From Atrina japonica (Eukaryota > Mollusca > Bivalvia > Pterioida > Pinnidae), in NCBI GenBank assembly GCA_030159075.1, contig BROG01000026.1:1395501-1459500 (forward strand): DNA of 64,000 nt, written 5' to 3'. A program made the translations under genes and the position numbers. Numbering within the stretch: position 1 is the stretch's first letter; each line of letters begins with the position of its first letter. The notes below the pieces were generated by a model. The model had not been told where the DNA came from. It was given only the letters and a program-made list of their open reading frames with translations, and did not search any database. Positions 1-11,971 of this stretch are shown in pieces.

Positions 1-150
1 ACTTAGGAGACCACCTCACATATCAGATCAATTTCCAGTCTCTTGATAAATAATTTAATAAGTATAACAGAACCTCACTTACATGTATCTGACCACTCAG
101 AGACAGTCAAAAAGGTGGTCGTAATAGCAAGGTTTCACTTCTCCCAGTGA
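1..150 (+). repeat. Fragment of a tRNA-like dispersed repeat (body only)
   Basis: The stretch carries 'gagaccacctcac', then a segment close to 'ctgaccactcagagacagtc', then 'aggtggtcgtaa.agcaa'. The same order is seen in the two tandem tRNA-like units at 60862-61157. The tRNA-like head would lie before the window. Non-coding. Confidence 0.5.
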
Positions 151-677
151 CAGAGTAGTTAGATGTGGTCAAGGATCACAAAGCAAATGTCAAAATACAT
201 ACCAGATAATGATATAACAGTAATTGATGTATGTATGTCAATACACACATGTACATGTATTTCCTGGTAATAAGGAACACTGTCAGCAAGGAATTAAAGA
301 AATGTTCTGAGAAGAGTATATGTATAAAGAATATTTGAAAACAGTACGTGTATATGTATGTGTACAAATGTGTTCAAAAACATTTGCCTGCTGAATTTAA
401 GTGTATATATATTTATATTGTATAGAGATTTCCGTAGGCCATTTTTGGGCCCGTTAGAGATAGAGAGCCCAATTGGCTTTTACAATGTATTTCTTAAAGT
501 ATGCAAAAATTCGCAATTTGGAATTTCAAAATAAACATTAAAGTATTTTCAATTAAATGTCTCATATTAAGTTTTTCTGTTTTAATCAAAATGCTATGTA
601 ACACATGTATTTTCCCAAGTACTTGAACCCTGGACCCATAATTTAGGAGGTAGGTAAACCCCTTTATAGTACATGTG
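151..677. other. AT-rich spacer, nothing recognised
   Basis: No open frame with gene-like composition, no splice-consistent exon and no clear repeat was seen here. Confidence 0.5.
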
Positions 678-945
678 CATGTGTATACAAAATGTACATG
701 TACACATCATACATATATACATCCAAATATATATGTACATACATGTGTATACAAAATGTACATGTACACATCATACATATATACATCCAAATATATATGT
801 ACATACATGTGTATACAAAATGTACATGTACACATCATACATATATACATCCAAATATATATGTACATACATGTGTATACAAAATATACATGTACACATC
901 ATACATATATACATGTACATCCAAATATGTGTGTACATGTATATG
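678..945. repeat. Tandem repeat, 64-bp unit, about 4 copies
   Basis: The unit begins 'catgtgtatacaaaatgt' and restarts at 678, 742, 806 and 870, an exact 64-bp period. It is built from tacatgta-rich DNA. The first three copies are almost identical; the fourth has small changes. It stays open in three forward frames only because of its composition, so those frames are not genes. Confidence 0.9.
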
Positions 946-1219
946 TAAACATAAATTTTGTTGTTGTTGTTGGTTTGATTCTTTCTTTTTTTTAGTAAAA
1001 TATATATGTCTACGTGTTGCTTCTGTTTGAGTTATCTTATCAGCTGCTTGGTTTTGGGAACATGTACATGTGTATCAGTTCATATCTTGCCTTTGTTTTT
1101 TATTCTTCTTCTTGAAATTGATGTCTTTGTGAGTAGATAGATGTTTAAACATAGCTCAGTGAGTGTATATACTACCACCACAAGATAATGTATCTTTACA
1201 ACCCAGTTACCAAAAAATA

Positions 1220-2460
1220 AGCAGTTGTGTGTGATAATTAGTGGTGATATGTCATTGTAAGTGACAATATGTCATATTTAGTGATGATATGTCATCATAC
1301 ATATTGACAATATGTCATTATAAGTGACAATATGTCATATTTAGTGATGATATGTCATTATACATAGTGACAATATGTCATTATACATAGTGACAATGTC
1401 ATTATGATAAGTGGCAGTATGTCATATTTAGTGATGATATGTCATAGATGATGACAATATGCCATTATACATGATGACAATATGTCATTATGATATGTGA
1501 CAATGTGTCATAATTTATGGTGATATGTCATTATAGATAGTGATAATATGTCATAAGTGTCAGTGACAGTATGTCATAATTAATTATTGTATTTCATCAT
1601 AAATAATGGCAGTATGTCATTTTTTATAATTAGTCACCAATCATAATTAGTGCTGTTATATCATTAAAGATAGTGGCAGTATGTCAACATAGTAAGTGAC
1701 AGTATGTCAGTACCTATATAGTTGGTGGCAGTAACAAGTATGTCTTTATAATTTGTCACCAGTAGTGACAATATGTCTTTATGATTTGTCACCAATAGTG
1801 GCAGTATGTCTCTATAATTTGTCACCAGTAGTGGCAGTATGTCACTATAATTTGTCACCAATAGTGACAGTATGTCTTTATCTGTCATCAATCGTGGCAG
1901 TATCAGTATGTCATATAATTTGTCACCAATAGTGGCAGTACATTGTAAGTTATAATAAGTGGTAATACACATATGATATTATAGGTATTGGTGCTATTTC
2001 ATTAGTGGCAGTATATTATTATAATACATGTAAGTGGCAGTATGTTATTAATCATGTAAGTGGCAAGTTGTTACTATAATACATATAAGTGGCAGTATGT
2101 TATTATGATACATGTAAGTGGCAGTATGTTTTATACATGTAAGTGCCAGTATGTTATAATACATGTAAATGGCAGTACATGTATGTTATAATACATGTAA
2201 GTGGCAGTATGTTATTATAATACATGTAAGTGGCAGTATGTTGTTATACTTGTAAGTAGCAGTAGGTCATAATTACTTAGTGGTTATAGATATTGACATT
2301 TTTCATTCAGATAGTGACAGTAGTGAGTATGTCATATATTTTGGCAGTATGTCATATAGTAAGTTACACTATGTCATTATATATGCAGCATTATAGATAA
2401 TGGCAGTAATGAATATGTCGTTATAATTAGTCAGTGATAATGGCAGTGGTTTTAATGGCA
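1220..2460. repeat. Degenerate minisatellite with TATGTCAT / GGCAGTATGT core
   Basis: Roughly 1.2 kb of diverged short units of about 20-30 bp. The core 'gtgacaatatgtcat' dominates to about 1960, and 'aagtggcagtatgtta' from about 2000 to 2260. An open - strand frame at 1972-1664 with a recurring DILPLLVTN motif is a translation of this repeat. Confidence 0.8.
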
Positions 2461-2599
2461 GTTTTTGTGCACATCTTTTTATGTTTTTTTGTCTTATAGC
2501 ATTTTATAAAAATGAGACATTTAATTTTACATATTGATTGTATTTAATTTCCTTTGATATTCCCTACTGATTTTTCATTCTCTGTTCTTTTTATGCCCT

Positions 2600-3035
2600 A
2601 AATCTACATCATTCGAAACACTCCATTATCCAGTCTGGGCTGCATTTTCATTTTCTCTGTGTCCTTTTTATGCCCTAGTTCTGCATAATTCATATCAAAA
2701 CACTCCATGATCCAGTCTGGGCCACATTTTCATTTTCTGTTTTATATGCCCTTGATCTACATAATTGGAAACACTCCATGATCCAGTCTGGGCCGCATTT
2801 TCATTTTCTCTGTTTTAAATGCCTTTGATCTACATCATTGGAAACACTCCATGATCCAGTCTGGACTGCATGCATTTTCATTCTCTCTGTGATCTTTTTA
2901 TTTCCTAGATCTACATTTATACATCATTCAAAACACTCCATGATCCAGTCTGGACTGCATTTTACTTCTGTAGGTCCTTTTTCTGTCCTAGATCTACATC
3001 ATTCAAAACATTCCACCATCCAGTCTATTGTACTG
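2600..3035. repeat. Tandem repeat, about 71-91 bp units, 6 copies
   Basis: Six copies of a unit containing 'aacactccatgatccagtct' followed by 'catttt' and 'gatctacat'. The core recurs near 2623, 2705, 2776, 2848, 2939 and 3014. Spacing varies because of small insertions. Confidence 0.8.
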
Positions 3036-3483
3036 CCTGTTTTACATCAGTTGAAATCAACATGCACTTACTTTGTAGATATGAAGTTACAGAACTTATA
3101 ACAATGTGAAACTTGATCTGTTGGTATATCCTGGGGTAATGTCTACAAAGTAAAAAAAAAAACCAAGAGAACAAGTTCAAATAATTCTGACCCCAATTTT
3201 AGGGGTCATTGAGATTTGAAGATGGATGTAAGAATTCATACTGTGATATACAGTGTTATGGTACTGGTTTCAGAAACCTTGCACAAACCTTTTATATTCT
3301 GTCAATTTCTAAATGTCTGTTTCAGATTATATTCTCATCTGGCATTACATTAAAGGTGAAAGGTGTTTTGTATATATACATTGATGTCCATCTACATGTA
3401 CTTGACCATGGGGATATATTGAAACACAATGTACATATACATGTATGTACATACTTGCAGGTCATTAGACACTCAATCTACTG
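3036..3483. other. Spacer between minisatellites, no gene seen
   Basis: AT-rich sequence with a short A tract. An open + frame running from 3209 continues into the next repeat and shows no recognisable domain before it, so I do not call a gene. Confidence 0.4.
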
Positions 3484-4225
3484 TTCATGTGGCTCTCTAT
3501 CTCATACATTGGGCACTTCATCTCATACATGTGACACTTCATCTAATGTATGTGGTACTTCATCTCATAAATGTGGCACTTCATATCATACATGTGGCAG
3601 TACTTCATCTAATACACATGGCACTTCATCTCATACATGTGACACTTCATGTAATGTATGTGGCTCTTCATCTTATGTGTGGCATTTCATATTATAAATG
3701 TGGCACTTCTTATGTGTGCCACTTCATCTCACACATGTGTCACTTCATCTAATGCATGTGACACTTCATCTCATGCATGTGGTTCTTCACATCATAAATG
3801 TGGCACTTCGTATTATGTGGGGTACTTCACCTCATACATGTGGCTTTTCAGCTCATACATGTAGCACTTCATCTTAGTGTGGCACTTCATCTCATTCATG
3901 TGTACTTCATATCATACATGTGGCACATGATCATGTGTGGCACTTTATCTCATACATGTGTTCATGTGGCACTTCATCTCAGACATGTGGCACTTCATCT
4001 CATGTGTGACACTTCATCTCATACATGTTGCACCTCAGCTCATACATGTGACACTTCATCTCAGTCATACATGTGGCACTTCATCTCAGACATGTGGCAC
4101 TTCATCTCATATATGATACTTCATCTCATACATGTTGCACCTCATCTCATAAGTGGCACTTCATCTCAGTCATACATATGGCACTTCTTCTCATACATGT
4201 GGCACTTCATATCATACGTTCATCT
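3484..4225. repeat. Minisatellite, 21-bp unit (catacatgtggcacttcatct)
   Basis: About 35 diverged copies of a 21-bp unit. Since 21 is a multiple of three, several frames stay open and give runs such as GTSSHTC, which are repeat translations. The array resumes at 4776 after the 27-bp array. Confidence 0.85.
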
Positions 4226-4227
4226 CA

Positions 4228-4620
4228 TCTGGGAACCTTATTGATAACTGGGAAGCTGGGAACCTTATTGATAACTGGGAAGCTTGGAACCTTATTGATA
4301 ACTGGGAAGCTGGGAACCTTATTGATAACTGGGAAGCTGGGAACCTTATTGATAACTGGGAAGCTGGGAACCTTATTGATAACTGGGAAGCTGGGAACCT
4401 TATTGATAACTAGGAAGCTGGGAACCTTATTGATAACTAGGAAGCTGGGAACCTTATTGATAACTGGGAAGCTGGGAACCTTATTGATACTGGGAAGCTG
4501 GGAACCTTATTGATAACTGGGAAGCTGGGAACCTTATTATAACTGGGAAGCTGGGAACCTTATTGATAACTGGGAAGCTGGGAACCTTATTATAACTGGG
4601 AAGCTGGGAACCTTATTGAT
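4228..4620. repeat. Minisatellite, 27-bp unit (gggaaccttattgataactg)
   Basis: About 14 nearly identical head-to-tail copies of a 27-bp unit; a few copies have small deletions. The high identity suggests recent expansion. It lies between two blocks of the 21-bp minisatellite. The open frame with LGTLLITGK units is an effect of the 27-bp period. Confidence 0.92.
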
Positions 4621-4775
4621 GATCAAAGTCAGTTTTATTGCTTGCATTCAGATTTGTCCCCATGTTCTTGACTGGATAAATTTCAATACATTACATAAAA
4701 ATATAGGCATATACATTTCCAGCAAAATTGGGAAAAATAAGATAATAATTTACTGGGGAAACAAGATGTAGTAGA

Positions 4776-5205
4776 CACTCAATCTACTTTTCATGTGACA
4801 CTTCATCTCATACATGTGGCACTTCATCTCATACATGTGGCACTTCATCTCATACATGTGACACTTCCTCATACATGTCACACTTTATTTAATGTATGTG
4901 GCACTTCATCTCATACATGTGGCACTTCATCTAATGCATGTGGCACTTCATATCATAAATGAAGCACTTCATCTTATGTGTGGCACTTCATCTCATACAT
5001 GTGGCACTTCATCTAATGCATGTGGCACTTCATATCATAAATGAAGCACTTCATCTTATGTGTGGCACTTCATCTCATACTTGTGGCACTTCATCTCATA
5101 CTTGTGGCACTTTATATCATACATGTGGCGCTTCATCTCATATACATGTGGCTCTTCATCTCGTGTGGGCACTTCATTTCATGACATACATGTGGCATTG
5201 CATCT
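4776..5205. repeat. Minisatellite, second block of the 21-bp unit
   Basis: The same unit as in 3484-4225 (catacatgtggcacttcatct) resumes here with about 20 copies, including a higher-order repeat of roughly 83 bp around 4925-5090. Confidence 0.85.
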
Positions 5206-5234
5206 CATCTATTTTGCCCATTCTGATACATGTA

Positions 5235-5413
5235 CAGTAAAACCTGCTATAGTGGCCACCTCTATATAAGGATAACCTGTCTATAAAGGCCAGTTTTGAA
5301 AAGTCCATTGACTGCATACTTCAACTAAATTAAACCTGTGTAGAAGGGTCACCTGCACATAAAGGTCAATATTCTCTGGTCCCTTGGGTGGCCCCTATAT
5401 ACAGGTTTTACTG
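5235..5413. mobile_element. Palindromic MITE, CAGTAAAACCTG ends, TA target
   Basis: The element starts CAGTAAAACCTG and ends CAGGTTTTACTG, a perfect inverted repeat of 12 bp, flanked on both sides by TA. It is 179 bp and non-coding. The ends and the TA duplication suit a non-autonomous Tc1/mariner element of the pogo/Tigger kind; that assignment is inference. Many relatives occur in this window. Confidence 0.8.
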
Positions 5414-5415
5414 TA

Positions 5416-7069
5416 TGTACACATGTACTATAGACAGGTCAGCAGGTAGTTCAAATATTTATATATATTGTACATGTATAAAGTTTTGTTACTGTACCTA
5501 CACTTGAGTATATGTATTCTGTTCCTTTGAGATTTGAGTAATTCTTACTTTGGCCATTCCAAGTTTATTCTATGTTAAATGTCCACCCTGAATTCAAAAA
5601 CCTAAGTACCTATCTGGAAAACACACACAACATGATGAAAAACACAAAACTCTTTTAAAAAATGGCATCAAATTATAGAGTATGTTACAGTACCCTGAGT
5701 GCATTTGACTGTGAGTACTTTCAGCATTTGATTGTAGATCTACATGTACATATATTAGCTTTATTTTATCAGAACACTTGTCTGCATCAAACCAACTGCA
5801 AAAATATTTAAAACACTTTGATTCAATGTGCTGTACAAGGAACATACATTCTAAGATTACCAATTGTTTGAGTGTGTGTTTTTTATTTTCATTTACCAAT
5901 ATGATGTCCGAAACCAAAACATATGCGGACACTTAACATAGAAAAAATTTGGTGTAGCCTTGTTGACGAAGATAGGCAAATACATGTACATGTGTAAGAT
6001 ATATAAAATGTTTTAAAGATGAAGATAAGTAATTGTTATTCATTTCTAAGTAAAAGTGATTCATTTCTAAGTAATCAAGTTGTTTTAAACCACTCATTTC
6101 CATACCCCCCTAAAAAAACCTACATGTAATATATAAATATATAATTACCTACATGTAAATGTATACATGTACAAATGTGGTACAGACGTATACAGAAAAT
6201 AAATTAATCATTACTGTTACTTTGTTTATGGAATACATGAAATATTTGCAAGTGCAAAAATGTCTGGAATGTTTGTATACAAACAGGTAAACCGGGAGAG
6301 AGCTAAGGTATTAATAATGCATCAGGTAAATTAGGTGTTTTGTATGACAACGTCATTCCATACTTATGAGAGTGCAACATGGATTAATTATGGACAATGT
6401 TACAATACGTCAGTTGTTATGCACTCGCTGTCATATTTTTATAATGACTTGTGTACATAGCTGGTCATATTTTCAAATGTCTTCTGGTTTCGGTTTTTTT
6501 TTGTATTTATTTATTCAGTCATGCATTTTTTTATGTGTTGTTATGACTAATCAATAATTTTTCACTTATTAAAACTTTAGAGGGTAACACTAGCTTGGGT
6601 GATTTGGATGAATTGCCATTAATTTTTTTCCTTTGGCACTTACCAAATGCCAATGCTGTGGGTCAGTGACAACTAAATATATTCCCATATGATAGGTAAA
6701 AATGTTAATATTTTCTGGTATGATACATTTAGGTAAAAATGCTAATATTCTCAGGTATGGCCTACTATTTTAGGAAATGTAAATTTATATGTATAACAGT
6801 TTTATTACACTGTATATAAAACAGAAAATATTTAATTTTTTTATTTGAGTTATCTTTTTGTATTGTTGTAAGTCGTCTATGTTGATAATCGTTTTTGAAT
6901 TTGGAATTTTCTTATCACATCTTCCGGTCTGTGTCTATTTCCATACATGTAATTCTCTAATCTTAAAACCGAAAACATGGATGACAAAAACAATGTGGTT
7001 GTAATGTCTGACACAGTCCAAGAACAATATTTTTTACAAAAAATAAGTTTAGTTTGTCAATATGATTAC
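5416..7069. other. Gene-free AT-rich stretch
   Basis: A - strand open frame at 5932-5594 (112 codons) was examined. It has no recognisable domain and no supporting splice structure, so it is not called. Nothing else was identified. Confidence 0.4.
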
Positions 7070-7080
7070 GAAACAATCTC

Positions 7081-7364
7081 GAGCCGGCCTGGCTCAGTCG
7101 GTAGCGCACTCAACTCTTGATCATGAGGTCGTGAGTTTGAGTCCAGTTGGCAGCAAGTTGGTTTCCTGTCTGTCGGATGAGACAGTAAAAACCAAGGTCC
7201 CGTATCACAGTAGGTGTTGGCACATTAAAGAACCCTCACTGCTCAATGGCCATAAGTGCTGAGCATAGGCCAAAATTTTAAGCTCTTCATCAGCATTTGG
7301 TGACGTCTCTATATGAGTGAAATATTCTTGAATGGGACATTTAAACAACAATAAACAAACAAAT
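7081..7364 (+). mobile_element. tRNA-derived SINE with 11-bp target site duplication
   Basis: The 5' part is tRNA-like: box A 'tggctcagtcggtagcgc' at 7090-7107 and a box B-like 'gtgagtttgagtcc' ending at 7145. A conserved body follows, with an A/C-rich tail (aacaataaacaaacaaat). GAAACAATCTC occurs at 7070-7080 and again at 7365-7375, which is the duplication expected from LINE-driven insertion. The length is 284 bp. A related truncated copy lies on the - strand at 62897-62720. Confidence 0.85.
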
Positions 7365-7837
7365 GAAACAATCTCAAAAATACAACATGCAAATTTATTC
7401 ATGATAATAAAAAACACAACACATATGATTTAAACCAAAATTTGTAATCAATAACTCGATTAGTTGATTTCAAATGATAAAGTAAAAAAGTAATAGACAA
7501 TTGGTTCCTGTTGTCAGCTGATTGCACAACACTAGAAATAGACAAATTTGTAAATGCAAATCATAAAGTATACCCAAATATGTAGTCGCAAAAACTGATG
7601 TTAGGTATTTTGTTTTAGCTCTGCTTAACATACAGATTGTCATTTCTTGTGTTACATGTATAACAAGTCTTACAATTTTTATTATTATTTTATTTTATTT
7701 TTTTTAGAATTGAGGACAGTGATCCATCTCTGGTCCAAAGTCAGGTCTTTTGCCTTTAGTTTAACTTCAAATTTCATTTGGCTTACCTCTATTTTGAAAT
7801 GTATAGTATAGGTCTACCAAGGTTACATTGTATTTAA

Positions 7838-8332
7838 TATGGCACATCCAGGTCAGTCAAAAAAAAACCAACAATACAGTCAATTTTCCAAACTTAGGAA
7901 TGCACAGGTAAACCAATACTTCATCATGTCCATGTATTAATGTAGCTCTAACATTCTGTTGCTGAAAATTAAGTACACGTATGTACATGTCTGTTGTATC
8001 AGACAAGTCCACTATGGTCTATGGGGTTACAAGGGTCAAATATCACATTTTCATCACTGTTTTATACCGATTTTAATTTTTTATGTAAAATTGGTTATAC
8101 ATGTGGTGATGTACAACAGATACATGTATGGTTCCTGAAATGTACATGTATATGAAATTGATTTACTAGTACATGTACATGTACTACTGTATGTATTGTA
8201 TTCTATACAAGCTAAAGTGGCACATCAGAGATCTGTCAAAAAACAAAACAATACAGTCTATTTTCCAAACCTAGGAATGCACAGGTAAACATGTATTGAT
8301 GAAACTTTAATATTTTGTTGCTGAAAATTAAA
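7838..8332. repeat. Direct repeat pair of about 120-140 bp
   Basis: Segments 7838-7975 and 8218-8332 share 'ggcacatc', 'aacaatacagtc', 'ttttccaaac.taggaatgcacaggtaaac' and 'tgttgctgaaaattaa' in the same order and orientation. They look like two copies of one dispersed repeat or a local duplication. No coding content. Confidence 0.65.
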
Positions 8333-9117
8333 CAAGTCTGTCAACCCTGTTTTTATTCAATTTAAACTTGCTGCGTTTGTAAACAGGTGCTAATTTTCGT
8401 ATGATATCATGTATTTTTATACAGCCAAGAGATATGAAGGAAGTTAAAATGAGCGGAAGCACATTTACATCCTGTACTGGTAATTGTAAAAGGAAATAGA
8501 ATATCGAAACAATGATAGTAACGTAATCAGGACAATATAACACATACAATTTCAAGTGATATATTTACACGTCATTTACGAGATGTTAGTTTCATTTCAT
8601 CTTTGAGAAAAGTAAATGAGTACAGTCACTGGAACAAATTAAAACCTTCAAGAATCAAAGGATCTATTATTACCGGTAAATACATTTTGTAGTTATGAGT
8701 GTACATGCGTTGTTGTATACATGTAAAAGATTGATATTAAGCTCGTTCTTTTCCTTACCTTGTTTTATTGAAATTGATAATTTCAATGTGTCTTTTAAAA
8801 AAAAAACCATTAAGCATAATTTGCTTCAAATGAGAAATACAATGTATTAAAATCAATCCATATGTGGGTCTGGCACGGTAAAACTTATTTTAGTCTAAAA
8901 GTTTTACTTAAGTTTGGCAAATCCTCAAATCTGATTGGCTGAGCAGACCAAGTTGAGTAGATTTTCAGACTTGAGTAAATTCTCTAGTTATGTGGTGCCA
9001 AGTCCTGGTTTGAGAAAAAAGTTATATATACCAAATGAAAATCAAGGGTGGTGGAGATGTCCTGGGTGAGGACTGCAATGTGTATCAAAAATGATGTATG
9101 TCATATAGCGATATGAA
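8333..9117. other. Gene-free stretch
   Basis: Mixed AT-rich sequence. A short open - strand frame at 8555-8328 has no recognisable domain. The region 8870-9010 has a weakly palindromic look but no clear ends. Confidence 0.35.
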
Positions 9118-9121
9118 AATA

Positions 9122-9526
9122 CAGTGAAATCTCGTTATGTCAAAATAGGATGAATCGAAATTCCGGTTATGTCAAAGTTGAACGGCTGGTCCCAATTATT
9201 TTACTAAATATTTATACTTCTTTTATTCTGGATATCTCAAAGTGTTAATCTCGAAATTTCACTTATATTGAAGTATTTTTCTGGTCTGAAGTATCAAAAT
9301 ACATTGTGTTATAGAATTGTCACTTGTTATCACAAAATTACCCCATTGTATAACATTACTTGTTTACCTACGAAACATGACAAAACTCCCATCAACGAAT
9401 CATGGTTATTTGTTGTCCAGTAAGAATAGAATATAAGTGAATTGAATATTTTGGTTATCTAAAAAATTTGGATTTCTGGAAATGAGCTGAGCAGTCCTGC
9501 AAATTTCAAGATAATTAGATTCCACT
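9122..9526. mobile_element. MITE-like element, CAGTGAAATCTCG start
   Basis: Starts TA-CAGTGAAATCTCG and ends in a degenerate 'agattccacta-ta'. The interior carries repeated 'ggttat.tc', 'gatatctcaaa' words and is closely related to 62083-62550 (shared: gttatgtcaaagt, cccgattattt / cccaattatttt, ttattctggata). About 405 bp and non-coding. Confidence 0.6.
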
Positions 9527-11971
9527 ATATGATAAAATCATTTACATGTACAATATGAGCCAGCGGCTGAGAAAAGGGTCCTTACGACATGACCAATGAA
9601 ATGTGATAAAACAGGGAATTCCATCTGACGTAATATTTCTAATTTTGTAACGTATTCGCGCGGAAACAAAAAGCTCGCCTACGCTCATTCCCGTGCATGA
9701 TTCTTTCTTAATATCGAACATAATAGCTGAAATTTTGTCTCATAATATTAAAAATGGCGAATTTCATATTTATGTTTGAAAAACAACACAGATTACATAA
9801 TATAATATGAAATATTCTTCGAATATCAGGGCTACCCGCCGGGGTTTTTCCGTCTGCTAAAAGTACACAGCGTGTTTCCGGTGTTAGTTGAAGTTTGACA
9901 GATCAGCTGATTCGGGTTTCCTTTCGAGAACGATGTTTACAGTAAGTTTTATGGAATAATATGGCTTCCAACTTAAGAATTGTCGGATGTGACAGTGATT
10001 TAGCTGCAGCTTTAGACGAAGAACTAAGTGATTTGTTTCCAGCATGTATATCTCAAATGACGCTGTTAATGTTATCGCTAGTGTAAGTAGCGATTTGAGA
10101 TCGCACCCCGACACAGATGACTATGACAATGACGATGACATCGAAAACGATCAGGAAGTGGAAGAATTATCGTTGGACTGATTAATTCTCCAATTGTCCA
10201 AGGGAGGATTCGACAGTTTCTGAACAATACAAATCCTGACAGCGACGACGAATGCGAACGAGATCAGGGAGATGTCCGTGATATGCATGGCGATGATATT
10301 ACCGGTGATGACGGAAATGTCAGTGATAAAAACACGTTTTTTTAGGATAAAAGACCAATGCAAAAAAAGGTGTTTAAATGGATATACATTTGCAGAATTA
10401 CAAGAAAATCGTTTAAATGTTCTTGGAATGGACAAGGAATCAAGAGATATGCTAATAATAGGCCAACTGCAGACATGTGGGGTCAGTAAAGGAAACGAAA
10501 CGAGAAAAGGTTCACGGAAGAGGCACAAGTTTGATTACCAATATAACAATCAGAGTGTTTGTATTATTTGCTTCATGTTTGTGAACAATATAAGCATTCA
10601 CTACCTAAAAAATTTTCTAAAGTATGGCGCAGTCCCCCGTGTTCATGGAAAATACCAACAGAACCCCTAAAGCATGCTGTTACCTACGACAATGTCAAAT
10701 GCATTGTCCAGTTTCTCACCAGGTATGTAGACTAGACATAGTTTTTAAACAGATATATATCTTTTTTTTTGCCAATTATCTTTTAAATTTTGAAAATGTA
10801 TAATAGTGATCAGATGTTAGGGTCTACATTGCCATGATTTATTTTTATTTTTATTAATTTATTTTTTATCTATTTGATCAGTAACATATGGAACTTATGA
10901 AAATTTTCTGTGTAGGCCTATGCATGTGGTAGCCTACTAGTTTAAATAGTAATTAAATATGCAAGGTACCTATTGCTAGAAATTGTCAAGAATTTATAAA
11001 CCTTTAAATATTTAAATAACACTGTCTTAATTTAAGAGGAGTTGTGGTAAACTGATTTTTATCACTGATAATTTACAATACATCAGTTTATGTATTGTTT
11101 ATTGATTTATAAATATATGAATAATTATTACTTTATCAACATGCAGTGTTAGCTGATGAGATAGGTTTACCACAAGGCAGCAGCCCCAAGGGGCAGGGAT
11201 GGTTTTGCTCCAATATACTTACCAGTCATGAGACATACAAATCTATCCACAAGAAATATGAGGAGGTAAGCAGGTAGGCATTTGATAACAAACAGTGTAT
11301 GAACCTGTACATACACCCATGATACCATCTTTTTATGCATTTACATGTAGTTATTATACTTACCCAGAGATAACCTTGTTGAATTTTATTTTCATCAACT
11401 GATGCTTGATAATATACATTAAATAATCATATTATAATTCAGCCTTTAGTTTAACAAAATTATTATAAATTCTCTATAATTTTGATTTTATAGTAAATAT
11501 GTTATAAGCTATTTTGAAAAGTAAAATATATTGTATTTATAAACCATTGGATGCTCAAAAAGTTGACCGTCAAACTTGATATATAGTTTCCACATCCCCA
11601 CACTGTATGCCCTTCTTAGACTGACCCAAAAAATAGCTTCAACTATATTAAATTATATCAGAAAATGAAAATTAAAACTTTTTTCCAGTTTGTGTAGCAT
11701 TCTGATATTTTACATTCACTTTATCAAAATGATGTGGATCAAAGGTAAAATAAATGTCAAGTACAAAAAAAATTCTGATGTACCTCAGAAGAGGTGACAA
11801 TGTTATATATTTCATGAACAGAAAAAATATTTTGACTACCTACATGAACTGAGTTAAACATGGTGGGATCAGAAAAGGACAAACAACATATTAACATTTT
11901 TTTAAGCTTGGTATTAAAATATATGTATGTATTATAGATTGATTGTGAATCTCTATAGAAAAATCCCATTA

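Noticed and set aside
1664..1972. - strand frame with DILPLLVTN repeats
   Set aside because: It lies wholly in the degenerate minisatellite at 1220-2460.
3209..4513. Overlapping long + strand frames with Cys/His/Thr/Ser repeats
   Set aside because: They follow the 21-bp and 27-bp minisatellites, whose periods are multiples of three, and lack splice sites or a conserved domain.
1220..5205. A CRISPR-like array
   Set aside because: Repeats are contiguous and diverged without unique spacers, and the DNA is animal nuclear DNA.
9884..10528. - strand frames across the start of the transposon gene
   Set aside because: The + strand reading matches the DNCGGQNKN family order; the - frames are its shadow.
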